Source of the DNA: Pteria penguin
Lineage: Eukaryota > Mollusca > Bivalvia > Pterioida > Pteriidae
Direction: 5' to 3'
Assembly: GCA_035048485.1 (NCBI GenBank)
Contig: CM068584.1
Span: 60,327,739-60,391,738 of the forward strand
DNA length: 64,000 bases
Made by a program: the position numbers and the translations under genes
Shown here: one piece after another, positions 45,181-56,759 of the stretch
Position numbering within the stretch: the first letter of the stretch is position 1
How the letters are laid out: each line of letters begins with the position of its first letter
Notes under the pieces: model-generated
What the model saw: only the letters and a program-made list of their open reading frames with translations
The model's database searches: none
Told to the model about the DNA's origin: nothing

Positions 45181-45445
45181 TGAAAAAAGTATTCACCCTT
45201 CCTTAAAAACAGTTTCATCTTTTCCATCGGGGACAGTAAGGAAATGGTAAGTAGGGGAGGTTCCGGAGTTCGAATCCCATATCCCGCAATCATCATCGAA
45301 TGAACTTCGTTTACTTTCTTTCCTTTTATCTTGATTCGATTGATTTTAAGTAAAAAGTACACGTTATTTTTTGTCCCATTGGGGATGTCATTCAGAGCCT
45401 TTTGAGTTTGCGAATTTTTTTAAATTTCAGTTGTTGAAGTGGTGT

Positions 45446-45933
45446 CTAAAATTTCCCACTTAAAGTACCTAACGCGGCCTTATTGACAGCGGACTCTCTT
45501 TCGTCCTCAATAGTCCCTACACTTTCATCAAGGCCCTCTTTGAGTTCCGAACTAGATGGTTCTATCTGTGTGCAAGATACGTCCCCGTCTTCATTAATGT
45601 CCTTCTCCAAATGTGAGAGGAGGGGGGAAATAGGTTCCACTACAGATAATGGCGAGAGAGGGAACCTGTCAGGAATTGAGGGGGAGGGAGGGGCACTTGT
45701 GTTCAGGGGTTCCTCTTCTAATAAACTGAGGTCACCATGCACATGCGCTGGGGAGGGAGTTCACAAATTGGACTCGGAGCTGTGGGACGTACTGGCTTGA
45801 CCTGTTGTAACCCAGGTGGCGCGACAGGCTTACTAAGGGGAGGGAAATGATCTTTATCGGTAATGGAAATTAACATGGGTTCGATGGCGTTTGAGGGCTT
45901 CATATAACTTTTTATTGCGCACAGCAATTTCAA
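45446..45933 (-). pseudogene. linker between PHD finger and transposase
   Basis: Two minus-strand frames, rich in Pro, Ser and acidic residues (45933-45718 and 45742-45446), that bridge the PHD exon and the transposase core. No domain. Their order suggests one former protein, PHD-linker-transposase, now frameshifted. Confidence 0.4.
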
Positions 45934-46171
45934 GTCTCTTCAAAGACAAATCAAAGTCAAATTGCCCGTTAGTGGCACAACATTTGATACAAAAGTAAGG
46001 GAAATCAGTTTTTGCCAAGAACCCGAAATCCGATCCAGCAATACCCTCACAATGGTTATGATACCAAGTATCACATTTCTCGCAACAAACAACCATTTGC
46101 TTACATTCCTTTTGGCACTTGCCACATGGATACTTGGCTGCTCTTTTGGAAGGTCTCGTGGCTGGTTGCAT
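45854..46171 (-). CDS. PHD zinc finger module of the transposase
   Basis: ATG at 46171; a basic start (RPSKRAAKY) then CGKCQKECKQMVVCCEKCD, WYHNHCEGI and FPYFCIKCC, giving the C4HC3 spacing of a PHD finger, followed by a helical tail (LKRLEIAVRNKKLYEALK). PHD fingers read histone tails; in transposons they may guide integration, which is inference. It lies 5' of the GVDKTF core on the same strand. Confidence 0.75.
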   Translation of the reverse strand: MQPATRPSKRAAKYPCGKCQKECKQMVVCCEKCDTWYHNHCEGIAGSDFGFLAKTDFPYFCIKCCATNGQFDFDLSLKRLEIAVRNKKLYEALKRHRTHVNFHYR

Positions 46172-46594
46172 TTTCTACTAATAATAATAATACTAAAACG
46201 ATCAACGAGATTAAGGATAATATATACTTATAATATACTAACATTCAGAGGTTTGATTCCATAAATAGAATAAGATATAAAAAGTACTTGGCTATAAAAC
46301 TCTTCTTCGGCACTGCAAATTCTGGAATGAAGCGATGGATGCTGCATCGCTTTTTATACGAAAATTGTTATATTGCAAAAACAACAATTGCAGGTGCATG
46401 GAATACTGTTATTTGATCCCCGCTATTTGACGAAGCCATGGTCCGTGTACTGGGAGGGATATAACAAACAGTACAAAAATAGAGACTTGGGGTGCGTTCC
46501 ATTATGCGGAATGTTTCGGAACGATCCCGTTCTTATAATGGAACGCTCACGGTTCCGCTTTCATTCCGGATGTTAGTAACTAGCGTAAACAAAT

Positions 46595-47054
46595 ATGGCG
46601 TCATCGTCTGCTAAGTTTTTATTTCTTGATACTTTTGTTGAAGATATTGATTATATTTCGTTTCTTAGATTAAATGAAGATTCTGATTTCAATATTTTAT
46701 CCTTATTTGACCGTCGTAGACGGGTTTCAGTTTTGGATTATTCTGAATTTGTTGTACCTAGGTACAGTTTTGATGAGTTTAAAAGTCACTTTCGTTTATC
46801 GCCATCCTGCTTTGAAGATTTTTTAAGTTATATTATGTTCGTTTCCACTCTGACGCCAGTGATTGAGAGAGGTAGGGAGAGTATATCTCCTTGCAAAAAA
46901 TTATTAGTATCATTGTGGTACATGGCCACACCTGAATGCTTGAGATCTATCAGCGATCGTTTCAATATAACTAAATCCAGCGTTTTTCGTATCGTGAGGA
47001 GACTGTTTGAGATCTCCTCGTGTATTAAGAATGATATGATAAAATGGCCATCTG
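46595..47054 (+). CDS. Harbinger transposase exon 1 (HARBI1-like N-terminus)
   Basis: ATG at 46595 (MASSSAKFLF). The helical N-terminal region has FDEFKSHFRLSPSCFEDFL and ISPCKKLLVSLWYMATPEC, then the HTH-like SDRFNITKSSVFRIVRRL, as in HARBI1-type proteins. I end the exon at 47054, with donor TCTG/GTGAGC, because exon 2 then joins in phase (WPSG + SRFVEY). Without splicing the frame runs on to 47080. No internal stop. Confidence 0.8.
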
Positions 47055-47229
47055 GTGAGCACAATACAAAGTTACAGTGAGGTTTGAATTTCAAGATCCT
47101 CCCACCTTTCCTTGTTTAAACTGAGGCAGTGATGACCAAAACTTAATAAAATCATGTTGACTGTTGTACTCTAATTACTAATAATACTATGGTGGCACAT
47201 TTCTGTCACCTACTTGCCAGTTATTTTTC

Positions 47230-47640
47230 TATTGATTATGTTGACATGCAATTAAGATATTTATGTTAACATGTAAGATAAAAATAAGAAAATAAAAGCA
47301 ATAAATAAAGTTTGTTTTCTGCCCACATATGACATAGATCCCCTATCCGATCTAATTGTCAGCATTGAACTTATTTATGTCAACATGCAACTTATATTTG
47401 TCAACATGCAAATAATTTATGTCAACATGCAAGTTATGAGTTGAATGTTGACATAATTATCTTGCATGTTAACATATATTATGATAAGTTGCATGTTGAC
47501 ATAATGTCGCATATGGACACATTTAAAACACCTTAATTACCTTTACTTTATCATGCATCTTGACAATTATATTGTATGTTGACATATTTATCTTGCATGT
47601 TGACACAAGTATCAAGGGCATGTCAACATAATCGGTAGAA
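47230..47640. repeat. cluster of direct and inverted TGTCAACATGCAA units
   Basis: About a dozen variants of (A)TGTCAACATGCAA and its reverse TTGCATGTTGACA(T), at about 47240, 47268, 47378, 47399, 47419, 47442, 47458, 47486, 47552, 47573, 47593 and 47618. The left half is mainly one orientation and the right half the other, so the array could fold into a long imperfect hairpin. Confidence 0.8.
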
Positions 47641-47703
47641 AAATAACTCGTCTGTAGATGGGAGAAATATGCCACCATAAGATACGTATGTGGCACACTG
47701 GGA

Positions 47704-47790
47704 TATCAGCCCAGATAGCTAAGTCGGTAAAGCACCTGTCCTGAAAGAGGAGGTCCTGGTTCGAGTCAACAATTTTTCTGCCTGCCTCGC
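47704..47790 (+). mobile_element. tRNA-like SINE head fragment
   Basis: 'gcccagatagctaagtcggt' (A-box-like) and 'ggtcctggttcgagtc' (B-box-like) at tRNA spacing. The phrase 'gtatgtggca.actgggatat' flanks it on both sides (47687 and 47914). No closed cloverleaf, so I do not call a tRNA gene. Confidence 0.5.
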
Positions 47791-48629
47791 TGTTAAAATT
47801 GGAGATTCCACTGAATCTCATGAGTTGGCAGGGTTTGTCGCTGTGGGAGGAGGACTTAAATTGGTTGTGAGTTTTCAGGGAAACCTCAAATTGGCAGGGG
47901 GGGGGGGGGGGGGTATGTGGCAGACTGGGATATCTTCTTAATCTTCCATTACGAAGTGTACTCATAAATGAGTGTCATACATCATGTGACAGTCATGATA
48001 ATAGCACCAGTAGGCAGGGTTTAGTTGTTTGTTGGTCCATTCTTGACTCTTGATTTGATTTGAGAGTTAGTCGGCCCAAACATAGTTCATTTATGTGCCT
48101 ACATTACAAAATGTGTTCCAAGCATGGAATTTTTCAAAGGTGTCACCCCTATTTTAACAGTAAAGAAATAATAATTAATTCAAAGTTGAATTTTGAAGAG
48201 AATTTTTATTTTTTTCCAAAATTGCACACAAAAGCACACATACTTTACACACACACACACATCTGAAAGCATGAAATCAATTGACAACTATGCATAGTTA
48301 ATGAACAAACTACAAATGCTCATAGTTACATTAAACAGATAAACATATACAATTTTACAAACATATATTTAAGGTAAAATGCACATGAAAATCACAAACA
48401 TGGTAGAGGACCTTTAGTACTTTAGTAACCTCTTATGAGGCTTAGCTTTACCCTTCATCTAGGTTGAATTGTATATAACACGAGAAGAATTGCCAATTGG
48501 TAATCAGCTATTTGATGTTTTACATGAATAATGATAAAAATTGGAATGAAACATCTTTTTTCAAGTTTTTTTATAATCCTTGTTTTTATCTAGACAACAC
48601 TTTTCATTATAGTTCATTATAATATTTAG

Positions 48630-48787
48630 GATCACGTTTCGTTGAATATGCAGAAAAATTTAATAGCATGGCAGGCTTCCCCGGGGTAGTTGGAGCCATT
48701 GATGGAACTCGCATACAAATCCCCAAACCCATAGAGCATAGTGCTGTCTACTTGAATAGAAAGAAGTCATATTCCATTGTACTTCAG
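48630..48787 (+). CDS. Harbinger transposase exon 2 (first DDE motif)
   Basis: Acceptor tttag/GA, donor CAG/GTACCC. Reads SRFVEYAEKFNSMAGFPGVV, GAIDGTRIQIPKP, YLNRKKSYSIVLQ. The Asp in GAIDGT is the first catalytic acid of DDE_4 transposases. No stop. Confidence 0.82.
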
Positions 48788-49051
48788 GTACCCTATTATT
48801 GCATTCATATTTAACAACAAAGTAAACTGCAATATAAATGTATATATGCATCAAATTGATACAGGCTCATTTAAAAAAATGATTGATATTAAATATTAAA
48901 TCCCCATTTTCAATCTTTAATGAAATGCATTGATCAATATGAAAATAATATTTAACACATGAATATATGTGTCACAAAAACACTTATTGTTATGCTGCAT
49001 AATTCAATGAGAAAGGAAACAAGTAAAATTTTTTTTAAATTTCCTTGGCAG

Positions 49052-49212
49052 GCTGTTTGCGATCCAAATCTCGCATCTGTGGATGTTTATATTGGGTGGC
49101 CAGGGTCCGTCCATGATGCACGTATATTCAGAAATTCACCCCTTAACGTGAAATTAGATGAAGTATCTCATGAGTTTCATCTATTAGGGGATGGAGCCTA
49201 CCCACTATCAAG
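49052..49212 (+). CDS. Harbinger transposase exon 3 (second DDE motif), 3' end missing
   Basis: Acceptor ttggcag, donor CAAG/GTAATG. Reads AVCDPNLASVDVYIGWPGSV, HDARIFRNSP, FHLLGDGAYPLSR. The Asp in GDGAYP is the second catalytic acid. The family continues with the Glu-bearing NxxHxxxRxxVE block; I could not find it in 49.2-51.8 kb, so the last exon is lost or unrecognisable and the gene is incomplete. Confidence 0.82.
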
Positions 49213-49298
49213 GTAATGAAGCCAACATTGCTTGTCATTTGTTTTCTTGCAGATACAAATGTATATGCAAGTCATTTGAATTTGATAAATTCAAAACA

Positions 49299-49640
49299 TT
49301 AACAAGAGGCCCAAATGGGCCTATATCGCTCACCTGAGCACAAATTGCTTATTTACAAGCAAATGTTAGCTCATTTCAGTAGGAAATTGTGTGTATTTTA
49401 AGATACTTTCTATACGGTTTGGTGATAAATGTGCAGTTGTGATGGAGAAGCAGAAAATGTGTCAACCAATCAGGGCGCATGTCGGCCATCTTGGATTAGG
49501 GTTTGGCTCGGAAAAATACAAACTTGCTACAGGACCTAGAGTACTTACTTCCTATGAAGTTTGGTGAAATTCTGTGCAGCGGTTCTGGAGAAGAAGTCGA
49601 AAATGTTTCAACCAATCAGAGCCAATGAAAGTGTGGGAAG
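49299..49640 (+). mobile_element. truncated relative of the 2.5-kb repeat
   Basis: Starts 'aacaagaggcccaaatgggc', then 'tatatcgctcacctgagcac'. Ends near 'ggttctggagaagaagtcga' and 'gaaaatgtttcaaccaatc'. Same terminal unit as 20569-23112. Confidence 0.7.
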
Positions 49641-49649
49641 GTTGGCCCG

Positions 49650-51640
49650 TAAACCGATTAACCACACCATTTGTTTGGCTTTTGTCAAATTAAATGACCG
49701 TCCTAAGTCGGTATCGTAATTGCACTACAATCAAATATTTTTGTAATGTGTTGAATGTTCTATTATATTATTTATATTCATGTATTGTATAGCTCCATGG
49801 TGACTTCTGCCACATAACTGAGCCGGTAACTCCTCTTTTTTTTCTATCCTGAAGGAGATAGCCATTCTATTGTTCCCTCAGGTGAACTACATATATTTCC
49901 CGAAGGCTATCTCACAAGAGGCCAGTCTGATTGGTTTATTATACCACTATTTCAAATAACTTGTCATATTGAGTATGATGATATAACAATATATCATGAA
50001 GTATAACACTCAACTTTGAGTACACTTCGTATTGGAAGAAGAAGAACAGCTCACCCAAAAGAGCTGATGTCAATTACGAGGTTGGAGGGAAGATATAAAA
50101 AAAATTATCAATCTGAGTGATATTCATAGGGGGAAAATTCTTAAAGGTATAATAAATGAAGTGGAGTTATATGTGGTACAATATGATCTGTTAAACTTGC
50201 ATGAAACAGACATATTCTTTTGTTTAAATTGTTATGCTGCCACTCTAGTATTTTAACAATTTAAATAGTAATCATTGGAAAGAAATTTCATTAAATAAGA
50301 AATGCTGTTTCAAGGAAATTTTAATAACGAGTTTCTTAATTGAATAATACTATATAGAGGTAAATTATCAAGTGTATGTCCCGTATAATACCAAATTTTT
50401 TATTTCAATGAATTTGCCAGAGTTTAAAACATTTCAATAAGGTACTTACCATTACCCAAGATACAGGTATCTAAAAAGAAGGGTTGAACATCTTCCCCCT
50501 TTTTCCAAGTACTAAAACATTTTGAACCAAACCTGTAAAGATTGAAAGTATGTCACAAAACTTAAGAATTTACATTTTTTTGCGTTCTAAGTATATTCAT
50601 GGTAATTATGTCTCAAGTATCCAGCCGCCTGATAATGACTGGTCACCTCCTGCTTCCATGTCGTGATATATGACTGAGAAATTGTTGAAAGCGAAGTAAA
50701 ACCTATCAACGTTGCAAACCAATCTGACTCTGTAGTCGGCTTACGGGATTTGTCTCTTGGTCATGATTCAGTAAATTGCTGAATGGATTTTCTTTCGAAC
50801 GAATTAAGGACCCAAGTTCGAATCTTATGCGAGAGGCCTGGGACTGCAATCACTGTTTACGTACACTACAGAGAGATACATGTATACTAACAAAAAGGGG
50901 TGTGTTACAATTCTCCATCAAGCAGTCCATGGCTGATTCAGAAGACAGTCTGAGTCTTGGTAGGGTAACGGTTATTTAATTTATATAAAGGTGACAGATT
51001 TTTTAAACTTTGAGGTCAATAAGGAACTGGACAAAAATGCACGTATTGATTCAAGTTTGATCACAGGAACCGGTAACTTATATACACAAGAAAAATCGAA
51101 AACAAGTCAAAGAATTTAGTGTGCATGTTTTATTGATAAATTAAATTTTCCTGAGATTTGATGTACTGAAATAAAAAAGATTCCTGTCCATACCTTTGCT
51201 ATCTTTTATCCGTTGGACATCGAGGTCAGATAAGAATATTGTAAAGGATTCCAACTTGTTTCCTATCACTTGTTTTGCAAGTGTGATAGTGTCGGACTAC
51301 TAGGTTCCTACTAGGGTAACTTACTTACTATGGTAAGTACTGTACTGTACAGCAGACGATAATAGGGGAGTACAGACGATAGCCGATTCCTTGTGAAAAT
51401 GTTGATGAAAACGTTGATATTCTGCACTTTCTTGACAAAATAATCATTCAAATTTCGATTTATATTAACAAGAAGTGTAATCAAAATATCAACATTAATA
51501 AACAAGCATAATTTCTCTCTAATTTCTCATCCTGGCGAATCGGAAACCGTGATGTGTCTGTAATAGAATTCCGGAAACAGAACCTGTAACGGAGTCTTAA
51601 ATGCTCAGGGAATTAGTTTGTAAATATTAAAATATTCAAC
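49650..51640. other. Harbinger 3' region without recognisable gene
   Basis: Contains a SINE-B fragment (50636-50707) and short open frames without motif (50776-50979, 51311-51505). Here I expected a transposase last exon or a Myb-like gene and did not see one. Confidence 0.4.
50636..50707 (+). mobile_element. SINE-B 3' fragment
   Basis: 'cacctcctgcttccatgtcg' and 'aattgttgaaagcgaagtaa' in SINE-B sense orientation; head missing. Confidence 0.7.
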
Positions 51641-51815
51641 TATTTTTGCATTTTATTTCACTTTTATCGCTCGTTATCCGCCATCTTGGATCGGATCAGA
51701 ACGTCGCTCTAGCCCGTTCCGATCATTCTAATCCATTCCTGGCGGAACGGCGCGTTCCATTATCAGAAACAGCCGGAACAACCAGAACGTTCCGCATAAT
51801 GGAACGCACCCCTTG

Positions 51816-52578
51816 TTTGTTAGACGGGAATGTTTGAAACATGTTTCCAAGTGCAATATTCATATTCACAAGGGAAAACCAAGTTGGGAAACAAAATATT
51901 ACCTGTAATAAGTATCAATTATTTACTTATTCTAGATACAGATTCTGAATTGTAAATAAGTTTTGTATCAATTTTCATTTGTGACTAATATTTTAAATGA
52001 TATGAACTGTAGATGAAAAACAGACTGGATTTTTGCACGTTATTACATAGGATTCAATTTAAAATAGATTTTTATCAAGGCGTCCAGCATTTGCTCGACC
52101 GTCTTCTAGCGATCGTAAAAATTTTACCTCTGCATCGCCTTTCTAATTCACACAACAAAGTAGTACCTTCTTTAAAGTACTAAAAGTTCTTGCAAAACCG
52201 GCTTTGTTATCCTTTTTATTGAAAATTCATTGCACAGAATTATGTTTAAGCATAGGTCTGCTTAACTTAAATTATCAATATATTGCCCTAAAACACTTAG
52301 TATTCTGTCGCTTATTGTGTGTGTTAAAATATTCATTCGCCGTAATGACGCAAGCCGATTATGAATTACAATCGCACTTCATAGGAATTTTTCCAAATAT
52401 GGGGAAGACCACGTGACATATTGCCTTATTTGGAGAAATCGTAGTAGAACACTTGTAACGCTGTCTTAGACAGGAACGAATATGAGGAATTATTGGGTGG
52501 CTTGTTAGCTGTATTGTATGTCTGTGCTATATATGCATGTATATAATATATAAAAGCACAAGTAGGAAATATCTTTTC

Positions 52579-52621
<43 letters not shown>

Positions 52622-52784
52622 GTGTGTGTGTGTTAATGCCTACTATACCATCATGTATGGTAAAAATAAATTTTAAAATATTTTAAGTGCTTGTGACCAT
52701 ATCTTAATAGAATAATAATACTTATTTTCAACAGTTGTCTTTTTGTAAAAAACTAACCGTGATAATTCGGCCCATTCTTTAACT
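51816..52784. other. no recognisable gene; (TA)n at 52584-52618
   Basis: A/T-rich with one TA microsatellite followed by a short GT run. No coding signal. Confidence 0.5.
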
Positions 52785-53154
52785 TTTTTTTTCATCAAGA
52801 TGCCGATGAGACGGGAAAACGAAAGTAGTCACATTACATTACCATCTTTAACTTTTAAGTCTCGGCTGAATCCTTCAGCTTTAGCAAGAAATGGATTTCG
52901 TGCAAAGCAGTCAGGTGTGAAATGATCTAAACATATATGTGAGGACCCTTCTGGTATCTATAGCTTGTCCATCTAGTGCTACTTGCATCTGTACTAATGA
53001 CGTGAACAAGTTCAACAACCCAGTCCATATGAGACTTGTCTCTTCCCCCCTTCCATGTTCTCCAAAATTTCGGAAATTGGAAGACTTTAACGTCCGAGTT
53101 CGTACTGGCATTGTTACATCCAAATACTACACAGTGGACCATGTCCCCACTCAA
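52785..53154 (-). pseudogene. orphan THAP zinc-finger domain, frameshifted
   Basis: Minus strand: MVHCVVFGCNNASTNSDVKV and FQFPK (first two Cys of C2CH), a shifted middle, then ICLDHFTPDCFARNPFLAKA (Cys-x2-His) and VTTFVFPSHRHLD near 52800. THAP domains bind DNA and are carried by P, ISL2EU and other transposons. No transposase follows directly on this strand. At least two frameshifts. Confidence 0.75.
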
Positions 53155-53159
53155 AGATT

Positions 53160-54764
53160 TTATTTAATTATTGTTAATACGTGCACAGCGTCTATCGTTT
53201 CCTCTACTTTCATTTAAACAATGACAGAAATGACGTCACGCGCCGAATAAATACGGAGATTTACGAATATTACCGAAGAATTCTAGAAATAACCAATCGT
53301 TTTTAAAGAAGTACAACGACGTATCGTACATTGGAGTGAGACTATTCTCGTTTGGTTTAAGAGATGAACAATTTTAGATACTAAAATTGATTTATAATTT
53401 TTACATTTCCTGTGACCTTTAAAAAAGAAAAAAGAAATATTTCAAAGAATCCTAAATATAAACTGGCAATGCATGTCACAAAGATGTTAAAATATCTAGA
53501 CAGGTGACCACTAACTCACAACGAGGCTGGCCTATGTTATAGTGACGCGTTATCTGTTATTTTTATCTCACTGGATTTCGTTTTGTTTCATTCATTTAAC
53601 CTAGAATCAACAAATATCGACAAAATTAATTACATTATCGAGGCTAAACATCACGAACCTCTCGTAAATTACATCAGGTACTGTATACCTATGCTGTGTA
53701 TGCTACTGCAGACGAATTTTAAAAATATCTACACGCAGTGTGTACAGCTTATCTGCACTTACCGCCTGTGCTATAAATAACACTTGCTGGACAGTGAATA
53801 GCCTCTACAAATGGCGGTGGTCACTTGTCTCTTCGCACAGCTATAGCAAGCAAGAGCAGGTAACTCCAGTCTATCTTAAACAAGCATAGCTTTTTAAGAA
53901 GTATAGGCTGCAATCGGAATAGCATTAAATGATCAGGTTGTTGGTCACAAAGCCAAATAGCTTTATGTAAGTGGGATTTGCTTGTTTTTGCGCACTTGTG
54001 AATTTTCCCGCTAAAATTTCTAAAGCCACGCCTCATTTTTTTTCCTTATCAGGGAAGTAGCATGTGTATATATCACATGGTCTTCCACATATCTGGAAAA
54101 GTTCCCACAAGGGCATAGAAAATGGCAGCCGAGAAAGTTTTCAAATCGCCTACAAAATTTAATGCGAATGTAAAGGATGATAGCATGGATTAAGACAGAA
54201 TTTTAGATTGAATGCATGAAAAATAAATTACGTAGAACTTACATGTGAAGATTTTATTCCAAATTAACCGATAAAGTGCGATTGTGTTGCACAATCGGCT
54301 TGTGTCATTACGGCGAACGTCATGGTATTGTAGCCCTTACACGTGCACGTACCATAAACGACCGAATAATAACTAGTGTGTTTGGACGGTATATAGAAGC
54401 TGTTGGTCCTAGTGTCAGTGTTAGTAGCGTAGACAAAAACAGTAACCTAGACAATATCTTAAAAGAAATTAAGCATAAATAAGGCTTCCATATTTTACAG
54501 GCAATGGTAACAACTCGTCCATTTCTATCTTTGTAAAAAAAAAATGGCAATGGTGTTAGATTGATTTCACATGTACATTCTTTGTGAAAGATATCTGACA
54601 TTTTTGCAAGAATGACGTAAAGAACAATAAAATGTTATGATGATGTATGGCTGTAGGTCCTTAAGCTTTTATTTTTACTCAATTCCAAAAATTAGCGGAA
54701 TTCAACAAAAAAGATGAACACGACTGGTCAATTTCTGCTACTTTTGACAGCTTTAAATCAAATT
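53160..54764. other. no supported gene
   Basis: A short start at 54122 (MAAEKVFKSPTKFNANVKDD) with a good Kozak-like context stops after 23 codons. A 68-codon plus-strand frame at 54276-54482 has no motif. Neither is supported. Confidence 0.35.
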
Positions 54765-54769
54765 TAGCT

Positions 54770-55897
54770 CGACGCTTTTGTGGCTCTTCGAGCCTTTGAT
54801 TACGAATTATTAAAATTATAAATATACATACATATATATGTACATAAATGCATACAAATACATGTAATTACAATTAAGGTAACAAACATTTCATACATTC
54901 AATGCTTAGTTTCTGGAGCACTTATTCCATATAAGTATATATACATACACATATACACTTACATAAACATACATACAAACACATATAAGTACATATATGT
55001 AAACATACACAAACGTTACACGTATTCAAGTCGTTTACAAATTATGAACATAGTAAAGTATGCATGGTAATCGATACATCGAGATACACATTCATATAGC
55101 TTCCGCCTTTCTTTTTAATGCCATTGAAATATATTTACCAAGTTTTGTAAGTTCTTTAATATTGTTAACACTACGAAGTTGCACAAGTTTGAATACACAA
55201 GGTTTTATTAAATAATATCTTTTAATATATTGAACTCTAATGTCGTGATAGAATGGAAATTTTAATAAAAAATTAAATTCATCCTCAATATCGTTAATAT
55301 TACATAAAGTACAAATACGTTGGAATCTATCAATGTTGTGATATCTACCACGTTCAATGGCCAGATCATGAGAAGATATTCGAAATTTAGCAATAAGTTT
55401 TTTAACATGAGGATTGATTGGGTTACAGAGGTAATACTGTAGACAAAAATTATCAATAAGATGTTGATATAATTCACCTCTAGAGCCCTTTGTATGTTCG
55501 ATACCATATCTTGTTTATACAAATCGAAAAATCTATGTTTTATAACAATAAAAAGAGAATTACGGTGTATGTTTTCGTTCCATATATGTGACAGCCCTAG
55601 TGTGTCAAGTTCAGCTTTGATGTCCAATACCCACTGATCATTTTGCGCAGCTCGACCACCATAACAGGATTTTAAAATACAGTTAGATGTGAATAGTAAT
55701 TTAAGCCAGTACTTGATAATTTTCAATTTACGTAGTATATACAGAGGGAGTCATCCAAGTTCATAGTACACCATACTGCTAGGGACTGACTTTCTTAAAA
55801 ATAAGAATGATTTACAGAATTGTGTATGTGTATTTTCAACATTAATTCCTTTATGGAATCCCCATATTTCGGAAGACAACACTATTTACACTTCCGA
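54770..55897 (-). mobile_element. 5'-truncated LINE, same family as the first LINE
   Basis: Minus strand: C-terminal ORF2 region and 3' UTR with a hairpin at 54782-54794. The 5' end is lost at about 55897, as expected for incomplete target-primed reverse transcription. Confidence 0.8.
55262..55897 (-). pseudogene. LINE ORF2 C-terminal fragment
   Basis: SSEIWGFHKGINVENTHTQF then CKSFLFLRKSVPSSMVYYEL match the first LINE's SCEVWGFIEGKSIEKVHTQF (about 2270-2200). After a stop, IIKYWLKLLFTSNCILKS matches IIKHWFKILNTDNCILKS. The rest is the ORF2 tail to 55262. It is a fragment and not functional. Confidence 0.8.
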
Positions 55898-55901
55898 ATA
55901 T

Positions 55902-56753
55902 TCACGCAACAAATCTATACAAATTCCCCACGGGGAATGTTCCAGTCGCTGTAGTGCCTGCCTGGTAGTTGTCCCATGCTTCCGTTAGTTTTTCGTCCAG
56001 TCGTCGATAGTTGGTGTTCGTCTCTCTCGTCAAATCCCCTGCAGCAATGCTTGCTTCTACCAGTTCTGCTTCCATCTTAAGTAGTTGGACAACTCTATAA
56101 AGGCCTGGAGCTCCTCCTGATTTCTGGATAAGTCTGGTGTACAAACCTGTAGAATGAAAAAAAATATAAATAAAATTAGAAACGGGTATTTGCAACAGTT
56201 TCCTTTAATTACACGTGAGAGAAATGAGTTATATAATGATAAACCTTATGAGAAACATATATCATCCTTAATATTTCCGTAACTGAGTTAAGTATACAAA
56301 TAATTATATGAATTATTAAATCTAAAATTAGAAATTTTAATAATATTAGTAAAAGCAGATATTCACGCTTATTTTTGCACTTAGAGAGTTAGAGTTAGAA
56401 AGAGAGAGTGAAAGAGAACCAAAAATATTTATACATACCCTTGTTGTCATTATTAGTTCTTACTGTCAGGCGATAGACGCTCCAAGGGTCAACAAGGAAG
56501 ATTGGGTTGCTGATCCATGACGGTTGATGTCGACCAGGGATCGGAGTTGCGTTGTTGTGGCACGGTTCCTACGATTTTCAAAGGCTGGGGCGATGTGCCT
56601 TGGTGGGAGGAAGGGAAGGGCCATCAGTTGGCGGACATATCCTCGAATGGATGGTTCCTCTCGGTATGCTGTCGATAGACCCAGTTCCTGCGTACGCCTC
56701 CAAACCGTTTGATTGAAGTGGAATACACAGCCTCTGATGATTAAATATGACAT
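55902..56753 (-). pseudogene. MULE transposase C-terminal part, two exons
   Basis: Exon (about 56734-56424): RGCVFHFNQTVWRRTQELGL, IRGYVRQLMALPFLPPRHIA and, after a frameshift near 56525, NPIFLVDPWSVYRLTVRTNN. The minus-strand donor AAGG/GTATGT and acceptor ttctacag/GTTTG join in phase to the second exon (56160-55902), LYTRLIQKSGGAPGLYRVV. The pattern GCxFHFxQxxWRxxQxxGL ... ALPFLP ... TNN is the conserved C-terminal half of a second MULE type common in animals. The catalytic core upstream is not in the window. Confidence 0.72.
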
Positions 56754-56759
56754 TAAACA

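Larger units (their letters stand above)
47055..48629 (+). other. predicted intron 1 of the Harbinger transposase
   Basis: Donor GTGAGC, acceptor tataatatttag. It contains a cluster of 'tgtcaacatgcaa' direct and inverted units, a tRNA-like SINE head, and runs of G (47889-47912) and CA (48247-48262). Confidence 0.6.
46490..51812 (+). mobile_element. PIF/Harbinger-type DNA transposon
   Basis: Left end GGGTGCGTTCCATTATGCGG and right end the inverse (…CCGCATAATGGAACGCACCC, 51793-51812), with about 27 bp matching. TTG at 46487-46489 and 51813-51815 gives the 3-bp target duplication typical of Harbinger. Sub-terminal inverted GGAACG boxes occur at both ends. The transposase gene occupies 46.6-49.2 kb in at least three exons. 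The Myb-like second protein of Harbinger elements was not found. The element holds other repeats inside. Confidence 0.85.

Noticed and set aside
54122..54193. Short ORF with good start context (MAAEKVFKSP)
   Set aside because: Only 23 codons, no splice donor in frame, no recognised family.
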